From Nilaparvata lugens (Eukaryota > Arthropoda > Insecta > Hemiptera > Delphacidae): a stretch of 64,000 nucleotides of DNA. The stretch is taken from positions 46,851,858-46,915,857 of the forward strand of contig NC_052508.1 of the NCBI RefSeq assembly GCF_014356525.2, written 5' to 3'. Below the pieces are notes generated by a model, which was not told the DNA's origin, did no database searches, and saw nothing but the letters and a program-made list of their open reading frames with translations. Position 1 is the stretch's first letter. The number at the start of each line of letters is the position of its first letter. This document shows, piece after piece, positions 22,086-34,150 of the stretch. A program made the position numbers and the translations under genes.

Positions 22086-23815
22086 GATATGTCACACTAG
22101 TTTGAAAATCACCCAAATGTTCTTAACACTCTTCATGGCGTTCACTTGTTACTGATTTCGAGATTCACATGATAACTATTTCAATGTTAATGTCTGTGCT
22201 GTACCTGTTGTCTTAAAATGCTTATAAACTAAGAAGAAAAACTTGATTAGGCTATCCATACAATCTAATACACATAAAATTAATTTTAAATATATATAAA
22301 ATTGAAATTTGTTAACATCTTATTATACAGTCAGCAATACATAAATTGTGAAATATGGACATATCAATGATAAATTTAAAAAAAAATCATTCATTTATTC
22401 ACTGTTCAAATATCAACATTTTAATCCATTCTTCAAAATAGAAATATAATTTCATAACACCCTGTATCATTATCAAAATTGTAAAAAACAAACATCATAA
22501 CAACACAACAAAAATTTAATTTCAATACATATTTCAATAATTTCAGACATTTGGTCTTCTATTCAATCATTTCATAATATATTGCATTTCATTATTATTA
22601 ATATAACATTTCATTTATAGCATGTTCATTTCACATTTATGATTTATCATTCAGGGTTTCAAAATTATTTAGTTTTAATTTTGTTCAAAAATTGTATAAA
22701 AAGCAAATTATTTAATATTGTTAATCATCGTTTGTTGGATACTATAGTTCATTTCGACTCTTCAATGTTCTAAACACAAACTACATTTCATGACAAAACT
22801 TTACTATCAAACATTAAACAAGAAATCATTCAAAACATCAATAATATTTTGCTTCAAAGGCAAACAATATTCATAAGTAATCATCATTTTGCATCTATGG
22901 CAATCAACATTATTAATCATTATTTTTGCATCTATGGCAATCAACATTATTAATCAACACAAAAAATATTATCTCATTACTGCCTCTCTAAGTCATAACC
23001 TCTGTTATTCCTTCTTTAGGCAATAATGGGTTTCCATCTCAAAAAACAATCACATACCAGCAAAATTCTAATCAACAAACCCCACTAAAAATTCTACATA
23101 CACTCCAGCATCCGTTTCAAACGATAATCAATCATATCAAAATTTATAGAACAAACAGTTTTAAAATTTAAAAAAAAATATCAATTACAAAACACTTTAG
23201 AAAAATTTTAGCCTTTAACTCATTTCAATTGATAATATAACACAACGTTTTAAATTAAACCAATTATTTTTTAAAATAATTTAAAATTTAAAGACTGTAT
23301 AATAAGTATAAACATTTCAAGATTATGATACAAAGATGATCAAGATGAAATACTGGGTAAATAAGTTCCCTAAAAAATACAAACAAGAGAAAAAGAAAAC
23401 TGGGTAAATAAATTCCCTAAAACAATACACACAAAATTGATACACTTCACATAAGTGATACATGATGAAAAAATATATCACAAGCACACAATTCTTTACA
23501 CAACAATGGATAGATTTTAGAAAAGTTAAGTTTTATCAACAAATTAAAGATTAGGAAAATAAGCTACTATTTCAACTTCTAAAATTATTTCAGAAAAAAT
23601 ACAAATTTAAATGACTATGGACAAGATTGGTTAAGATATGCATCATAGAAGAATTTTACTGAATATTACACAAAGACAGGAAAGAATTGAAATTTGAAAA
23701 GATCAAGGGCCAAGAAAATAGGCTACAGGAAAGAAAAAAGATACAATTATGGACTCTTACCATACGTAGTATTTACGGTCATTGCTATTCTGAATCCCGG
23801 CATGACACAGGATTC
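22086..23815 (-). other. LTR element interior, AT-rich non-coding
   Basis: No coding frame. There is a 42-bp direct repeat containing gcatctatggcaatcaacat at 22880-22960, and a repeated block around ctgggtaaataa near 23350 and 23400. Confidence 0.6.
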
Positions 23816-24553
23816 CTAATCATTGTGTGCTGGGGAATACCCTTTCATCATGTGATTCACTGTCATCATCTTGTAAATAAGCAACTTGAAACAACCTTTG
23901 AATACTAATACATCAATGGAAACTTTGCGTTTTGTTTTCTTCAATAGCATGATTTTATTCATGGGTTCATTTGTTTCAACCAAGCAGTTTTGCCTGCAAA
24001 AGTTAGTCATGTTCACTTGAGAATGCATAGCATACACTTTTTCAATTCTCAGTTGAAAGTTGAACTCATCAACTTGACTCAAAGCAACATTCATTTTGTT
24101 TACATTATTCCTAACCTCCACAGAAACCTTTCTCATGTAATCATTCACTTTACTTATAGTTTTCCTAACCTTCAATGTAGCAATATTACTTTCATGATAG
24201 TTGACTTTCAGTGAAGACAACTCCCTACCTACTTCTTTACTCAATTCTACTGTCTCACTATGGTTGACTTTTTCAACAACAGTAACTAGGCCTACATTGT
24301 CAGAAACTTGAATGAGTTGATCTTGTAACTTAACACTACTATCATCCTGCTTCAATTTGTTTTCATCTTTCAATGTTTCATGTGCATCTTTCAATAGAAG
24401 GTTTATACTAACCTGCTCTAGTCTTATGCTAGTACATTATTGCTTCATATCATCAAACCTAGCACTTTGATCTTGTTTAAAATTATCAAACAGTTGTGTT
24501 AAGGCAGCTATTAACTCATCATCATTTTTAATATTTTTCATATTGTATGCCAT
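23816..24553 (-). pseudogene. Gag-like coiled-coil ORF with one internal stop
   Basis: The frame starts at ATG 24553-24551, about 190 nt after the 5' LTR in the element's sense, where gag is expected. It runs 245 codons to 23816 with one TAA at codon 39. The start reads MAYNMKNIKNDDELIAALTQ and continues LFDNFKQDQSARFDDMKQ. After the stop the same frame continues with K/E/D-rich heptad-like sequence (LKDENKLKQDD, VEKVNHSETVELSKEVGRE). No zinc knuckle is seen. The start resembles the N-terminal helices of LTR-element Gag proteins, but this is inference from position and composition. Whether the stop is mutation or readthrough is unknown. Confidence 0.45.
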
Positions 24554-24745
24554 TTTGCTAGTCTGCACAGATAATATATTCATTAGGACTTGATCTCTCT
24601 TGAACCGATTTCCCACTCAGCAACAAACCATTCATAACCTATCAAGATATCTATCCACTAATATTTTCTATAACCAGGGATTTCATGGTGTACCATTTGG
24701 GACATATTTATTTTGTAATTCTGTCCCACCACAGGGCGTACCATT

Positions 24746-25557
24746 TGCCGTGCTACCAATTTTTCCTTAAACGGTTGGAATAGCATTTAACACCTATCAA
24801 CCTAAGAATAGTTGTCGGCTCCAATAAAATAGATTCTTGATAAACTGTGAATGGATCTATTGCCTATGAATGAGAAATCCAGTTTTCAGAGCAAATTAAC
24901 TTATAATCTTCAGATGAAAATACACAAAATACAGAAAGAGAAAATATCTTAAGACTAATTATTTCAAGAGTTATTACGAACTATAATACTTATCTAGTTT
25001 ACAGTTGAAACACAGTGGCTATTGGCTTTACTACATTAACAACTAAATCTGACCAAAACAGCACAAAATTTTATATAAAACTCAATCTACAACATTAATA
25101 AACGAAAATGATTTAGAGCAAAACTCCACGACAACATTTGTAGCCAGCCATTGTTTTTAGAAGAGAAGGAAGGGCTGAACAGGAAAAGCAAAGTTGAAAG
25201 TCACCAAACCAACGCCCTGTTCAATATCAATCTCCACAGACACGTCATCAAAAAATTATAACTTATAAGTTTAGAATTCACATTCTACATCTGTTCTCAA
25301 TAAAACTTTAATTTGAAAATGTTATTTTAAATTTTTATATATATATATATCATCTCTATTTAACTAAACCATTTATCTTTTTAATTCTGTCAACCCAGCC
25401 TTGGTGACACCATGGAACAATGCAACAAACATTTACGATAATAAATTCTCCGTCAAAAAGTTTATCCGTCTATTGATAACTCTGACATTTACTATAAAGT
25501 TCCATAGATCTCGAATTGAAGATTCGATTCAAATGTGAGAAAAAATGTAATATTACA
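24746..25557 (-). repeat. LTR of the element (5' LTR in its own orientation)
   Basis: 812 bp; 4 bp longer than its partner because of a TA repeat near 25340. It carries the promoter in such elements, though no TATA element was assigned. Confidence 0.88.
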
Positions 25558-25561
25558 CCAT

Positions 25562-26693
25562 TTATCGTTTGACCCATGCTTCAAAAATCATTTTATTTTC
25601 CTGTTGAAGTGCTTTCACCCTATCTTTCGATGCAACTTTCTCAGGGGTGAGTTTTAGAATTCCTGTCCAATGACGTTATTTGCTCAAAATCTCAAGCTCT
25701 ATCAGATCATACCATCATTTTTTCCAAAACTTCAAAATTACTTTCGGAAATCCTAATTTTCGATTTTTTCCTATAATGCGAATAACTTCTGGGGTGATTT
25801 TTGAGAAACTGTTCAATCCACAAAAAAATGATGTGCAGTTTTGAAAGCTCTACATGATTGTAATCTTCATTTCCCAGAGAACTCAAAAATTCAAATGTCA
25901 TGGAAATTTCAACCTCTGGATAAATCAAACCCCTGTAAACATTATAATTTTAGATTTTTCAATGAAATTTTCGCACATATTCTTTGATGCCCACGATATA
26001 CCCAGCAATCAAACCCGTAAATTTCTTTTTAAGCAGGAAGTCAATTTTTGGGGTTATTTCATACAGTCAAAGAATTAATAATAACTCATTAATAATGAGG
26101 GATGATTTCAGAGAGAAACTTTAAATACGGCTTCTGCTCACTATACAGCACTTTTGGATCACTGATAAGTCGAGAAATATTTAAGAATTCCGTTTTTTCT
26201 ACACACTCTATGTAATACACTTTATGATATTGGATTTTCTCCATTATCATAGTCGGCTTGACAAATATACAGAGTGAGCATAAATTATTGAACACATTTC
26301 ATAGGTGAATAAAAAAATAACGAATGAGTGTACTTTACATGAATATTGATTTATTGAATACCAATTTCAAATACCTAGTTTTATTGAACGAGCGCTAGAG
26401 AGTTCTCACTTTGATTTACTGAAGGCCAAAGTCGTTTTCCGTCTGTTTGTATGTTCTACAATAACTTTAGTAAGAATTGATCAATCATCTTCAAATTTTG
26501 TACACGTAATATTCAAACCTTTTTACAGGTCAAGTTCGTTGGACAACAAAATTGACTCACTCCTTCGTCCTTTTTCAGGATATAAAAATAACATTGAAAG
26601 TGCATGGGGAAAAAAATTATTGAGATTTATCATTCAGTCAGCTGAAGAATTCATTGCATGCAATTGCAACAGTTTTCCAATTCATTCATTCAA
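25562..26693. other. Intergenic, no gene recognised
   Basis: AT-rich. Short frames have no recognisable protein. Phrases such as tttccgtctgtttgtatg near 26435 resemble parts of dispersed repeats. Confidence 0.4.
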
Positions 26694-26778
26694 TATCGGG
26701 GCACTGAGCTTCGCTCGTTATTTTTATTTATTGATAAACATAACACAATTCTCTAAAATGATCGTGTTTATATTTTAC
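26694..26778. repeat. End fragment of the 'tatcggggcacc' fold-back family
   Basis: tatcggggcactgagcttcg followed by ttatttttatttattgataa matches the end of the element at 42771-43756. It stops exactly where the duplicated block begins. Confidence 0.55.
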
Positions 26779-28090
26779 AGCTGGCTATACGTCAGCTTAT
26801 GACGTTAAACCGTTGGAATATTTAATTAATAAATGTTTTCTATCAGGCTACTTCCCAAAAAAGTTCAAAGTTGCAAAAGTGATAGCTCTTCACAAAGCTG
26901 GTGATCATACACAACCCGGAAATTATAGACCTATAAGTCTTTCAAAAATATTTGAAAAAATTGATCAAAATTAGATTAGTTTGTTTCCTAGATGAAATAA
27001 AATTAATATGGGTTCCAATCTGGTAAGTCAACCACTGATGCTGTTCTCCACTCAACTAACATCATAAATAACAATTTCAAATCCAAGCATAAAACACTAT
27101 CAATTTTTTTAGACCTTGCAGAGGCGTTTGATTCCATACCACACAAAATACTATTGCAAAAATTATATAATTGTGGAGTTGTTAGGGGCATAGCAAACGA
27201 TCTGCTTGCGAGTTATCTAACGGATCGCTCTCAATATTTGACAATTAATGGTGAAACAAATTTGAAAAATATTTCTGTATTTGGTCTTCCTCAAGACACA
27301 GTCCTTTCACCATTGCTCTTTTTGATTTACGTTAATGACCTCTTGAATCTGAAAATACCTAACTGCAGAGTAATTTCATTTGCTGATGACACGGCTCTTG
27401 TTTTTTCTAGTGTGTCATAGGGGCATGTTTATAACAATGCAAATGAGGGCTTGAAAATATTGTAAAATCATGGTTTGATAGACATGTAGGCTACTCACCA
27501 TGAACCTGAAGAAGACTAAATTTATGACTTTTTCCCCTACTGAAATCCTTAAAATATTTGGGTATAATGATGGATGATCATATACTCATATTGAAGAGTA
27601 TAGTATTGAAGATATATGAAGAGTCTCATATTGAAGATATTTAAGCCGTGCAGACGGCTTAAATATCTAATTTATAAGTTTTATAAACTAAATTAAATTG
27701 CTGATATGGTAATACAGTAATGTAAAAGATTTATTATGCTTATGCGCAATCACTTTTCCAATATGGAATTGAGATATGGGGGGCTGCTTTATGATATCCA
27801 TATGAACAAATTATTCACATTACAGAAACACCTTATCAGAGCTGCATTATGCAAGCCAAGATTGTACCCTAGTAGACTTCTTTTTCAAGAATTCAAGGTG
27901 CTTACAGTGAGGCAAACATAATTATGTTAAAAGAATCGTATTATTCATTAATAAGAATAGTGATACATTCAACTTAAGGAATAATCCATATAATTTGCGT
28001 CCCTCCAATCCGTTACAATTTGATATTGACTTTACCAGCTTAAGTGTATGTAGACGTCAGTTTGAATATCCTAATTTATAATATTGTCCA
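26779..28090 (+). pseudogene. Dead Jockey/CR1-group LINE reverse transcriptase (copy 1)
   Basis: Broken RT with recognisable blocks in order: KVIALHKAGDHTQPGNYRPI, then FLDLAEAFDSIPHK-like sequence near 27110, GLPQDTVLSPLLFLIYVNDL near 27285, and FADDTALVF at 27379. Later come QKHLIRAALCKPRLYPSRLL and RNNPYNLRPSNPLQFDI near the end. PQD replaces the usual PQG. The start is truncated inside the RT, so endonuclease is absent. Frameshifts and stops are frequent. Confidence 0.8.
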
Positions 28091-28240
28091 AGTATTTTCT
28101 TTTTTTATTCTGATTTGTCTAAATAACCTAAAAGATTATGTTCAATTATGTGGGAGGTTGAGTTTATACTTTTTTACTCTTTCAAATGACATAAGATATT
28201 ATTATAAATGTTTTAATTGTTGAGTAATAAACTCAAATAA

Positions 28241-28800
28241 TGAAAAGTTTTTTGATCAGCTGTTTTAGCACACTTGAAATTTAGCGGCCGGAAAGAGTAA
28301 ATTTAGCGACCGGCCTTAGCCGGAAAGAAACCTGTTCTAACGTCAGACGAGAGTCGTCTGCAAACAATGTCTTTCAGATCTACGTAGGGACTGGAAAACA
28401 GCTGCATTCTTTGCAGTGTGGCGAAAAATGTTTATCTTAAATTATCTATATTATTCATTATGTAGTGTTTCATTCTTGTGTTATAAATTAAAAAAAAAAT
28501 ATATTTGTCATGGCTTCCTTGAATTGGTCTTTTTGAGTTTGTCATTTTGTTACTTTGTTTTATCGTTTGTAAGTATTGAGATGTGACATGGTTTCCATAA
28601 TTTTATTTATTCTAGTGGTTTGAATAAGCTCTTTTTCTTTCTATTGACATGTTTGCTGACTAGTTGTTCGAACTCACTGCCGGCGCACAAGTTTTCTTTG
28701 CCGGTAGTGCCATTTTGTAAGTTGGAATATTTATTTTATCAATCTGTATTATTTTACGGCAAATAAATGAAGATTACTATTATTATTATGAACTTCGGAG
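28241..28800. repeat. LINE 3' region and unclassified repeat in copy 1
   Basis: 28080-28285 recurs inverted at 55010-55215, ending at the same gatcagctgttttagcacac segment. This indicates a mobile 3' end. The following part includes cactgccggcgcacaag and an ATT run. Confidence 0.55.
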
Positions 28801-28904
28801 ATGCGATATTTTGATTTTCCACAGAATCACTCGCTCAGTTTTTACTATCCACAGACGACTTAAGTCTCAGCTGTTTCAGACAAGGATGAATATATTATCC
28901 TTTT

Positions 28905-29115
28905 AATGTCGTTCAGCGAGTTTTCCCAAGGATGAAACTAGTGCAATCGAATTTTTATATCATAAACCTACTATGTTCCAAATTTCGTGAAAATCGTTAG
29001 AGCCGTTTTCGAGATCCGTTGAACATAAATAAATAACCATAAAAATATAAAAATAAATATAAATAACCAAATATAAAAATATAAACAGATATTGCTCGCT
29101 TAATATAATAGGATA
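28905..29115 (+). repeat. Dispersed repeat 'ccaaatttcgtgaaaatcgt'
   Basis: It contains gttccaaatttcgtgaaaat and gttttcgagatccgttgaac and ends attgctcgcttaatataat. The same sequence is found at 34965-35150, 43985-44195 (plus) and 43040-43260 (minus). Endings of this kind are widespread in insect genomes. The class was not decided. Confidence 0.6.
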
Positions 29116-29238
29116 ACATCAGCTGAGGCTATTTGGAAGCTATCACACAGACAGACCTTCAAGCGTTGACACAGTCATGTTCAGCTGGTTATAATATACA
29201 GCATAATTTACAACTTTTACATCAACAAACTGATATGG

Positions 29239-29575
29239 GTTGAGATATCAATGTGCGGTTTTTGCCATTCATTTTCTCTTGGAACTCTACATCGAAATCA
29301 TGTATCACATTACCACACTCTCATTTAAAAAAATGAATATGGATACCAAATTACCAACATATGAGGGTCAAAGATGTTGATGCGACAAAGTAATTATTCA
29401 TTTCATTAGGATCCTCAATAAAACCTACAGTCAAATTATTCTTGTAAAAGAAATATTTAGCTGTTTCCCTGATTTTCACCAAATCTGTATAATCAAAAGT
29501 TGCGGGTTTCAAAGATTACAATACAACGACAGTTCTTGAGCGAGTTCTCCAACCCAGGGGGCCACTAGTTTATAA
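29239..29575. repeat. Dispersed repeat 'gagatatcratgtgcgg' copy
   Basis: Starts gagatatcaatgtgcggtt and ends tgagcgagttctccaaccca; same family as 8735-8980. Confidence 0.5.
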
Positions 29576-29652
29576 CCCAAGACAAGTTCAACAAATTTCT
29601 ACGAGAACATCTTCTGTTGCACATAAAATATCTAAACGATAATATCGTCTAT

Positions 29653-29950
29653 TATCACGTACACCCTGAGTAGCTTCAGAGGTGGGTGATTGATACCCAG
29701 GTGTTGCTCCTGGATGACTTCGCTCAGTCGTAATGTGGGCGGGGAAAGGAGGCAAGTCGAAGTTCCTCTTCCTTCTTCTTTGTCCCTCAGCTGGCGTGAA
29801 CAGCACCTCCTGGTGCTTCTGACGGCGTGAAGGTCGCTCTCTTCTCTGATGACACCACTTTGATGTAATTTTGTATCGGCCTTACGGCCTCGGTTAACAA
29901 GCCATGTAAAACAAATAAATGTGATGGAATTGTGTCTTTTTCAAATGTAA
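29653..29950. other. Spacer between duplicated block and LINE
   Basis: More GC-rich than its surroundings, with cctcctggtgcttctgac and the palindromic cggccttacggcctcgg. No gene recognised. Confidence 0.4.
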
Positions 29951-29954
29951 TTTT

Positions 29955-32555
29955 ATAGTAGATGAGTTGGATTACGAAATAAAAGAATCTAACTCAATTC
30001 TTTTGGATGTACAAGTGCCAGGTGCGAAGGATAAGATAACACTTATCGCTGTTTATAGGTCTCCTTCAACCAATGTAGATAATTTTCTCAATTGTTTGAA
30101 TGATTGTTTGTATTTTATCAAAAATAAGCCCAATATAATTTTTGCCGGTGACTTGAATATACATCTGAATAAGTCTACGCTTGCGACTAATGAATATTTC
30201 GGAATTTTATCTTTGAATGGTTTTAAATCATACATAAACAAGCCTACTAGAGTTCAAAACGGCACTGAATCGATTATCGATCACATATTTTTAAAGAATT
30301 CCTCTTTCAATCCTGACAATGTATTAAGTTCAGTAATAAAAACAAGCATCACTGATCACTTTTGTGTCAGCATCCACATTGATCTTTCAACTGACAAAAT
30401 TGTAAGTAAAAATAATTCTTTCAATAAAATAGATTTCAATAAATTAATATTATCCATTGAAACTGAAAACTGGGATAACTTATTAGATGACAATTTACAT
30501 GTGAATGAAGCAATGCAATTTTAACTGACAAAATATCAAATCACATTAAACTTGCAACAGTTACAGTAAAGATTCCGCATAAATTACAACCCCTTAAACC
30601 TTGGATTACGCGTGGACTTGTACATTCCATTAAAAAACGGGACAAATTGTTTAAAACACTTTCAAAGCAGCCTTTCAATGACCGTTTAAGAAATGAGTAT
30701 AAAAATTACAGAAATCTTCTTAATAAATTAATAAAACAGAATAAATGTGAGTATTATAAGAATAAAATTAATCAGAATATAAACAACTCTAAGAAAATCT
30801 GGGAAACTTTAAATGAATTGTTAGGTAGAAGACATACTAAAAAATTCCCAAAATAGAAGCTGATACACTAAATCAACATTTTGCTCGCGTAGGAAAACTT
30901 TATGCTGAGAAATTGAAGTTAAATAATCCCATTGCAACAACATGTAATCATTTCAAGGACTCATGTGTGGAGCATTACAACTCTTTCTTCTTGACACCTA
31001 CCAATGAAAATGAAATTACTGCTACAATAAACTCTCTAAACAATAACTCAGCTCCAGGAATTGATAATATTAGCAATAGGATTTTAAAAACTATTTCACC
31101 ACATATTATAAAACCATTGAAGGTGATAATAAATCAATGTTTTGCGGAGGGGTTTTCCCTGATAGTTTAAAATTAGCCAATATCATACCCCTACATAAAT
31201 CAGGTGATGCTTCTAATCCATCAAATTATCGTCCAATCAGCTTGTTGAGTACTTTTTCCAAAATTATTGAGAAGTTAATAAAATACCGTTTAGTTAGCTA
31301 TCTCCTAAAGCATAATATAATTCACAAAAATCAATTTGGCTTTCAGTCTAAAAAAAGTACAGTAGATGCAATATCTCTTCTAACACAGAAAATTACAGAA
31401 AATTTCAATAACAAAAATAAAACAATAGCCATATTTTTAGACCTTGCTAAAGCTTTTGACACTATTCCTCACTCAAAACTTCTGATAAAAATGGAAAAGT
31501 TGGGTATTCGAGGAATAGCCCTTGAATTATTTAAGAGCTATTTAAAAATAGATTCCAATTGCTCAAAATTGATAATAAAACCAGCCTTGAACAACTCACT
31601 GATTACGGTCTTCCACAAGGAACAGTCTTGTCGCCGATTCTCTTCCTAATCTACATTAATGATCTTCTCAAGTTAGAATTAAAAATGGTGTCTCAATTGC
31701 TTTTGCTGATGACACTTCATTGTTATTCAGTGAAACGAATTGGGAGAATACTAAAAAAGCAGCAGAATCCGGACTTAAAATAGTAAAATCCTGGTTTGAT
31801 GAGCATATATTAACATTGAACATAAAAAAAAGTAATTTCATGTCTTTCTCTCCAAATTCTATAGGCCAGCCGCAAGGTTTGGATTCCATTAAAATCCATA
31901 ATGTAAATTGCAAAGAGTCTGATTGGATAAATTGTACATGCTCAAAGCTTAATAGAGAACATCGTGTTAAATATTTGGGTGTAATGATTGATCAACATTT
32001 GCGTTGGGATGTTCACATCAATAGTACATGTAACAAACTCAGACATTGGATAAGTAAATTCCGTAATATCAGCCAAGTTAGTAATAAAAAAATCTCAAGA
32101 CTCATATATTTTGCCTACATTCAATCATTTCTGCAATATGGAATAAAATTTGGGGTGGAACATACTCAAACCACTTGGAGAAACTTTTTGTAATTCAAAA
32201 ACACATTATAAGAGCTATATTGGGAAAACCCAGACTCTATCCAAGTGAGTACCTGTTTAGTGAGCTAGATGTTTTAACTGTCAGGCAGCTTTACATAAAA
32301 AATTTAATCATCTACATAAATAAACATATGAATCTTTTCAACCTGCGTGTTTCACCATATAACCTCCGTCCCTCATCTATTACCTTTCAAATTACAGATA
32401 CTATTTTATCAATTTGTAGAAAACAATTTTTATATCAGGTATCAAAGCTCATCAATGTTATTCCTAACCATTTTATCACTAGTAAATTGAATAGAAAACT
32501 GCTAATTGAAATTCATACATGGATAATCTCGAACAATGTAATTTTGGCAATGTAA
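29955..32555 (+). pseudogene. Decayed Jockey/CR1-group LINE ORF2 (endonuclease and RT)
   Basis: The endonuclease is 5'-truncated but shows ITLIAVYRSPST, FAGDLNIHLN, SIIDHIFLKN and SITDHFCVS, the later catalytic blocks of the APE-type fold. After linker KPWITRGLVHSIKKRDKL comes the RT: NNSAPGIDNISNRILK, IIPLHKSGDASNPSNYRPI, NQFGFQSKKSTVDA, FLDLAKAFDTIPHSK, YGLPQGTVLSPILFLIYIND, FADDTSLLF (near 31700) and VKYLGVMIDQHLRWD. At least six frameshifts break it (near 30520, 30856, 31140, 31555, 31690 and 32150). No RNase H. It is related to, but distinct from, the LINE in the flanking duplicated blocks. Confidence 0.85.
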
Positions 32556-32833
32556 TTTCCTCATAGCTTAGTATAAAGACTTCTCATGTTTTTTATGTAA
32601 TCTTCAACTATTCTTTACTCTCCCCTATACCTTCACTCTGCTCTTTCTCTTCCCTTCCTTACTCACTTTTTCTTTTCCCTATTTCTTAATAATATCCCAT
32701 TATTATTTTCATATACTGTTAAGCATTGAACACTCGGCCTCTGCGCTCAGGTTCCTCGAACCTTGCAGGGACTTCCCGTTTTTAATATAGTTATGTATAA
32801 TCCTATTAATGGTATTTTTCTTTTTCATTTTAT
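32556..32833 (+). other. LINE 3' UTR and spacer
   Basis: Pyrimidine-rich (ctctttctcttcccttcc) then AT-rich sequence with cactcggcctctgcgctcag. No gene. Confidence 0.4.
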
Positions 32834-34150
32834 AGCTGGCTATACGTCAGCTTATGACGTTAAACCGTTGGAATATTTAATTAATAAATGTTTTCTATCA
32901 GGCTACTTCCCAAAAAGTTCAAAGTTGCAAAAGTGATAGCTCTTCACAAAGCTGGTGATCATACACAACCCGGAAATTATAGACCTATAAGTCTTTCAAA
33001 AATATTTGAAAAAAATGATAAAAATTAGATTAGTTTGTTTCCTAGATGAAATAAAATTAATATGGGTTCCAATCTGGTAAGTCAACCACTGATGCTGTTC
33101 TCCACTCAACTAACATCATAAATAACAATTTCAAATCCAAGCATAAAACACTATCAGTTTTTTTGGACCTTGCAGAGGCGTTTGATTCCATACCACACAA
33201 AATAATATTGCAAAAATTATATAATTGTGGAGTTAGGGGCATAGCAAACGATCTGCTTGCGAGTTATCTAACGGATCGCTCTCAATATTTGACAATTAAT
33301 GGTAAAACAAATTTGAAAAATATTTCTGTATTTGGTCTTCCTCAAGACACAGTCCTTTCACCATTGCTCTTTTTGATTTACGTTAATGACCTCTTGAATC
33401 TGAAAATACCTAACTGCAGAGTAATTTCATTTGCTGATGACACGGCTCTTGTTTTTTCTGGTGTGTCATGGGGGGATGTTTATAACAATGCAAATGAGGG
33501 CTTGAAAATATTGTAAAAACATGGTTTGATAGACATGTACTCACCATGAACCTGAAGAAGACTAAATTTATGACTTTTTCCCCTACTGAAATCCTTAAAA
33601 TATTTGGGTATAATGATGGATGATCATATAAAATGGGATACTCATATTGAAGAGTATAGTATTGAAGATATATGAAGAGTCTCATATTGAAGATATTTAA
33701 GCCGTGCAGACGGCTTAAATATCTAATTTATAAGTTTTATAAACTAAATTAAATTGCTGATATGGTAATACAGTAATGAAAAAGATTTATTATGCTTATG
33801 CGCAATCACTTTTCCAATATGGAATTGAGATATGGGGGGCTGCTTTATGATATCCATATGAACAAATTATTCACATTACAGAAACACCTTATCAGAGCTG
33901 CATTATGCAAGCCAAGATTGTACCCTAGTAGACTTCTTTTTCAAGAATTCAAGGTGCTTACAGTGAGGCAAACATAATTATGTTAAAAGAATCGTATTAT
34001 TCATTAATAAGAATAGTGATACATTCAACTTAAGGAATAATCCATATAATTTGCGTCCCTCCAATCCGTTACAATTTGATATTGACTTTACCAGCTTAAG
34101 TGTATGTAGACGTCAGTTTGAATATCCTAATTTATAATATTGTCCAAGTA
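32834..34150 (+). pseudogene. Dead Jockey/CR1-group LINE reverse transcriptase (copy 2)
   Basis: The same broken RT as copy 1. The longest open stretch (33163-33516) holds AEAFDSIPHKIILQKLYN, GLPQDTVLSPLLFLIYVNDL and FADDTALVFSG. It shares the PQD substitution and several stops with copy 1, so the sequence was already dead when it was duplicated. Confidence 0.8.

Larger units (their letters stand above)
19679..25557 (-). mobile_element. Non-autonomous LTR retrotransposon (minus orientation)
   Basis: Two direct long terminal repeats, 808 bp (19679-20486) and 812 bp (24746-25557), flank 4.3 kb. In minus orientation each LTR starts TGTAATATTACA and ends GGTAGCACGGCA, so TG...CA. CCAT on both sides (19675-19678, 25558-25561) fits a 4-bp target duplication. 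A polypurine tract (AAGAGGGGGG, 20500-20491) lies next to the 3' LTR. A TGG-initiated stretch near 24743-24721 is where a primer-binding site belongs. By eye the LTRs differ by three substitutions and one TA-repeat length change, so the insertion is young. No protease, RT, RNase H or integrase frame is present. It must rely on enzymes from elsewhere. Confidence 0.85.
26779..29652 (+). repeat. Duplicated 2.9-kb block, copy 1
   Basis: It begins agctggctatacgtcagctt and ends gataatatcgtctat. The whole block recurs at 32834-35690 with only scattered differences. It contains a dead LINE RT (26779-28240), a segment with ttagcggccggaaagag, a 'ccaaatttcgtgaaaatcgt' repeat (28905-29115) and a 'gagatatcaatgtgcgg' repeat (29239-29575). 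Confidence 0.85.

Noticed and set aside
24721..24745. Assignment of a specific tRNA to the LTR element's primer site
   Set aside because: Only the initial TGG fits; the rest does not match a tRNA 3' end that I can name.
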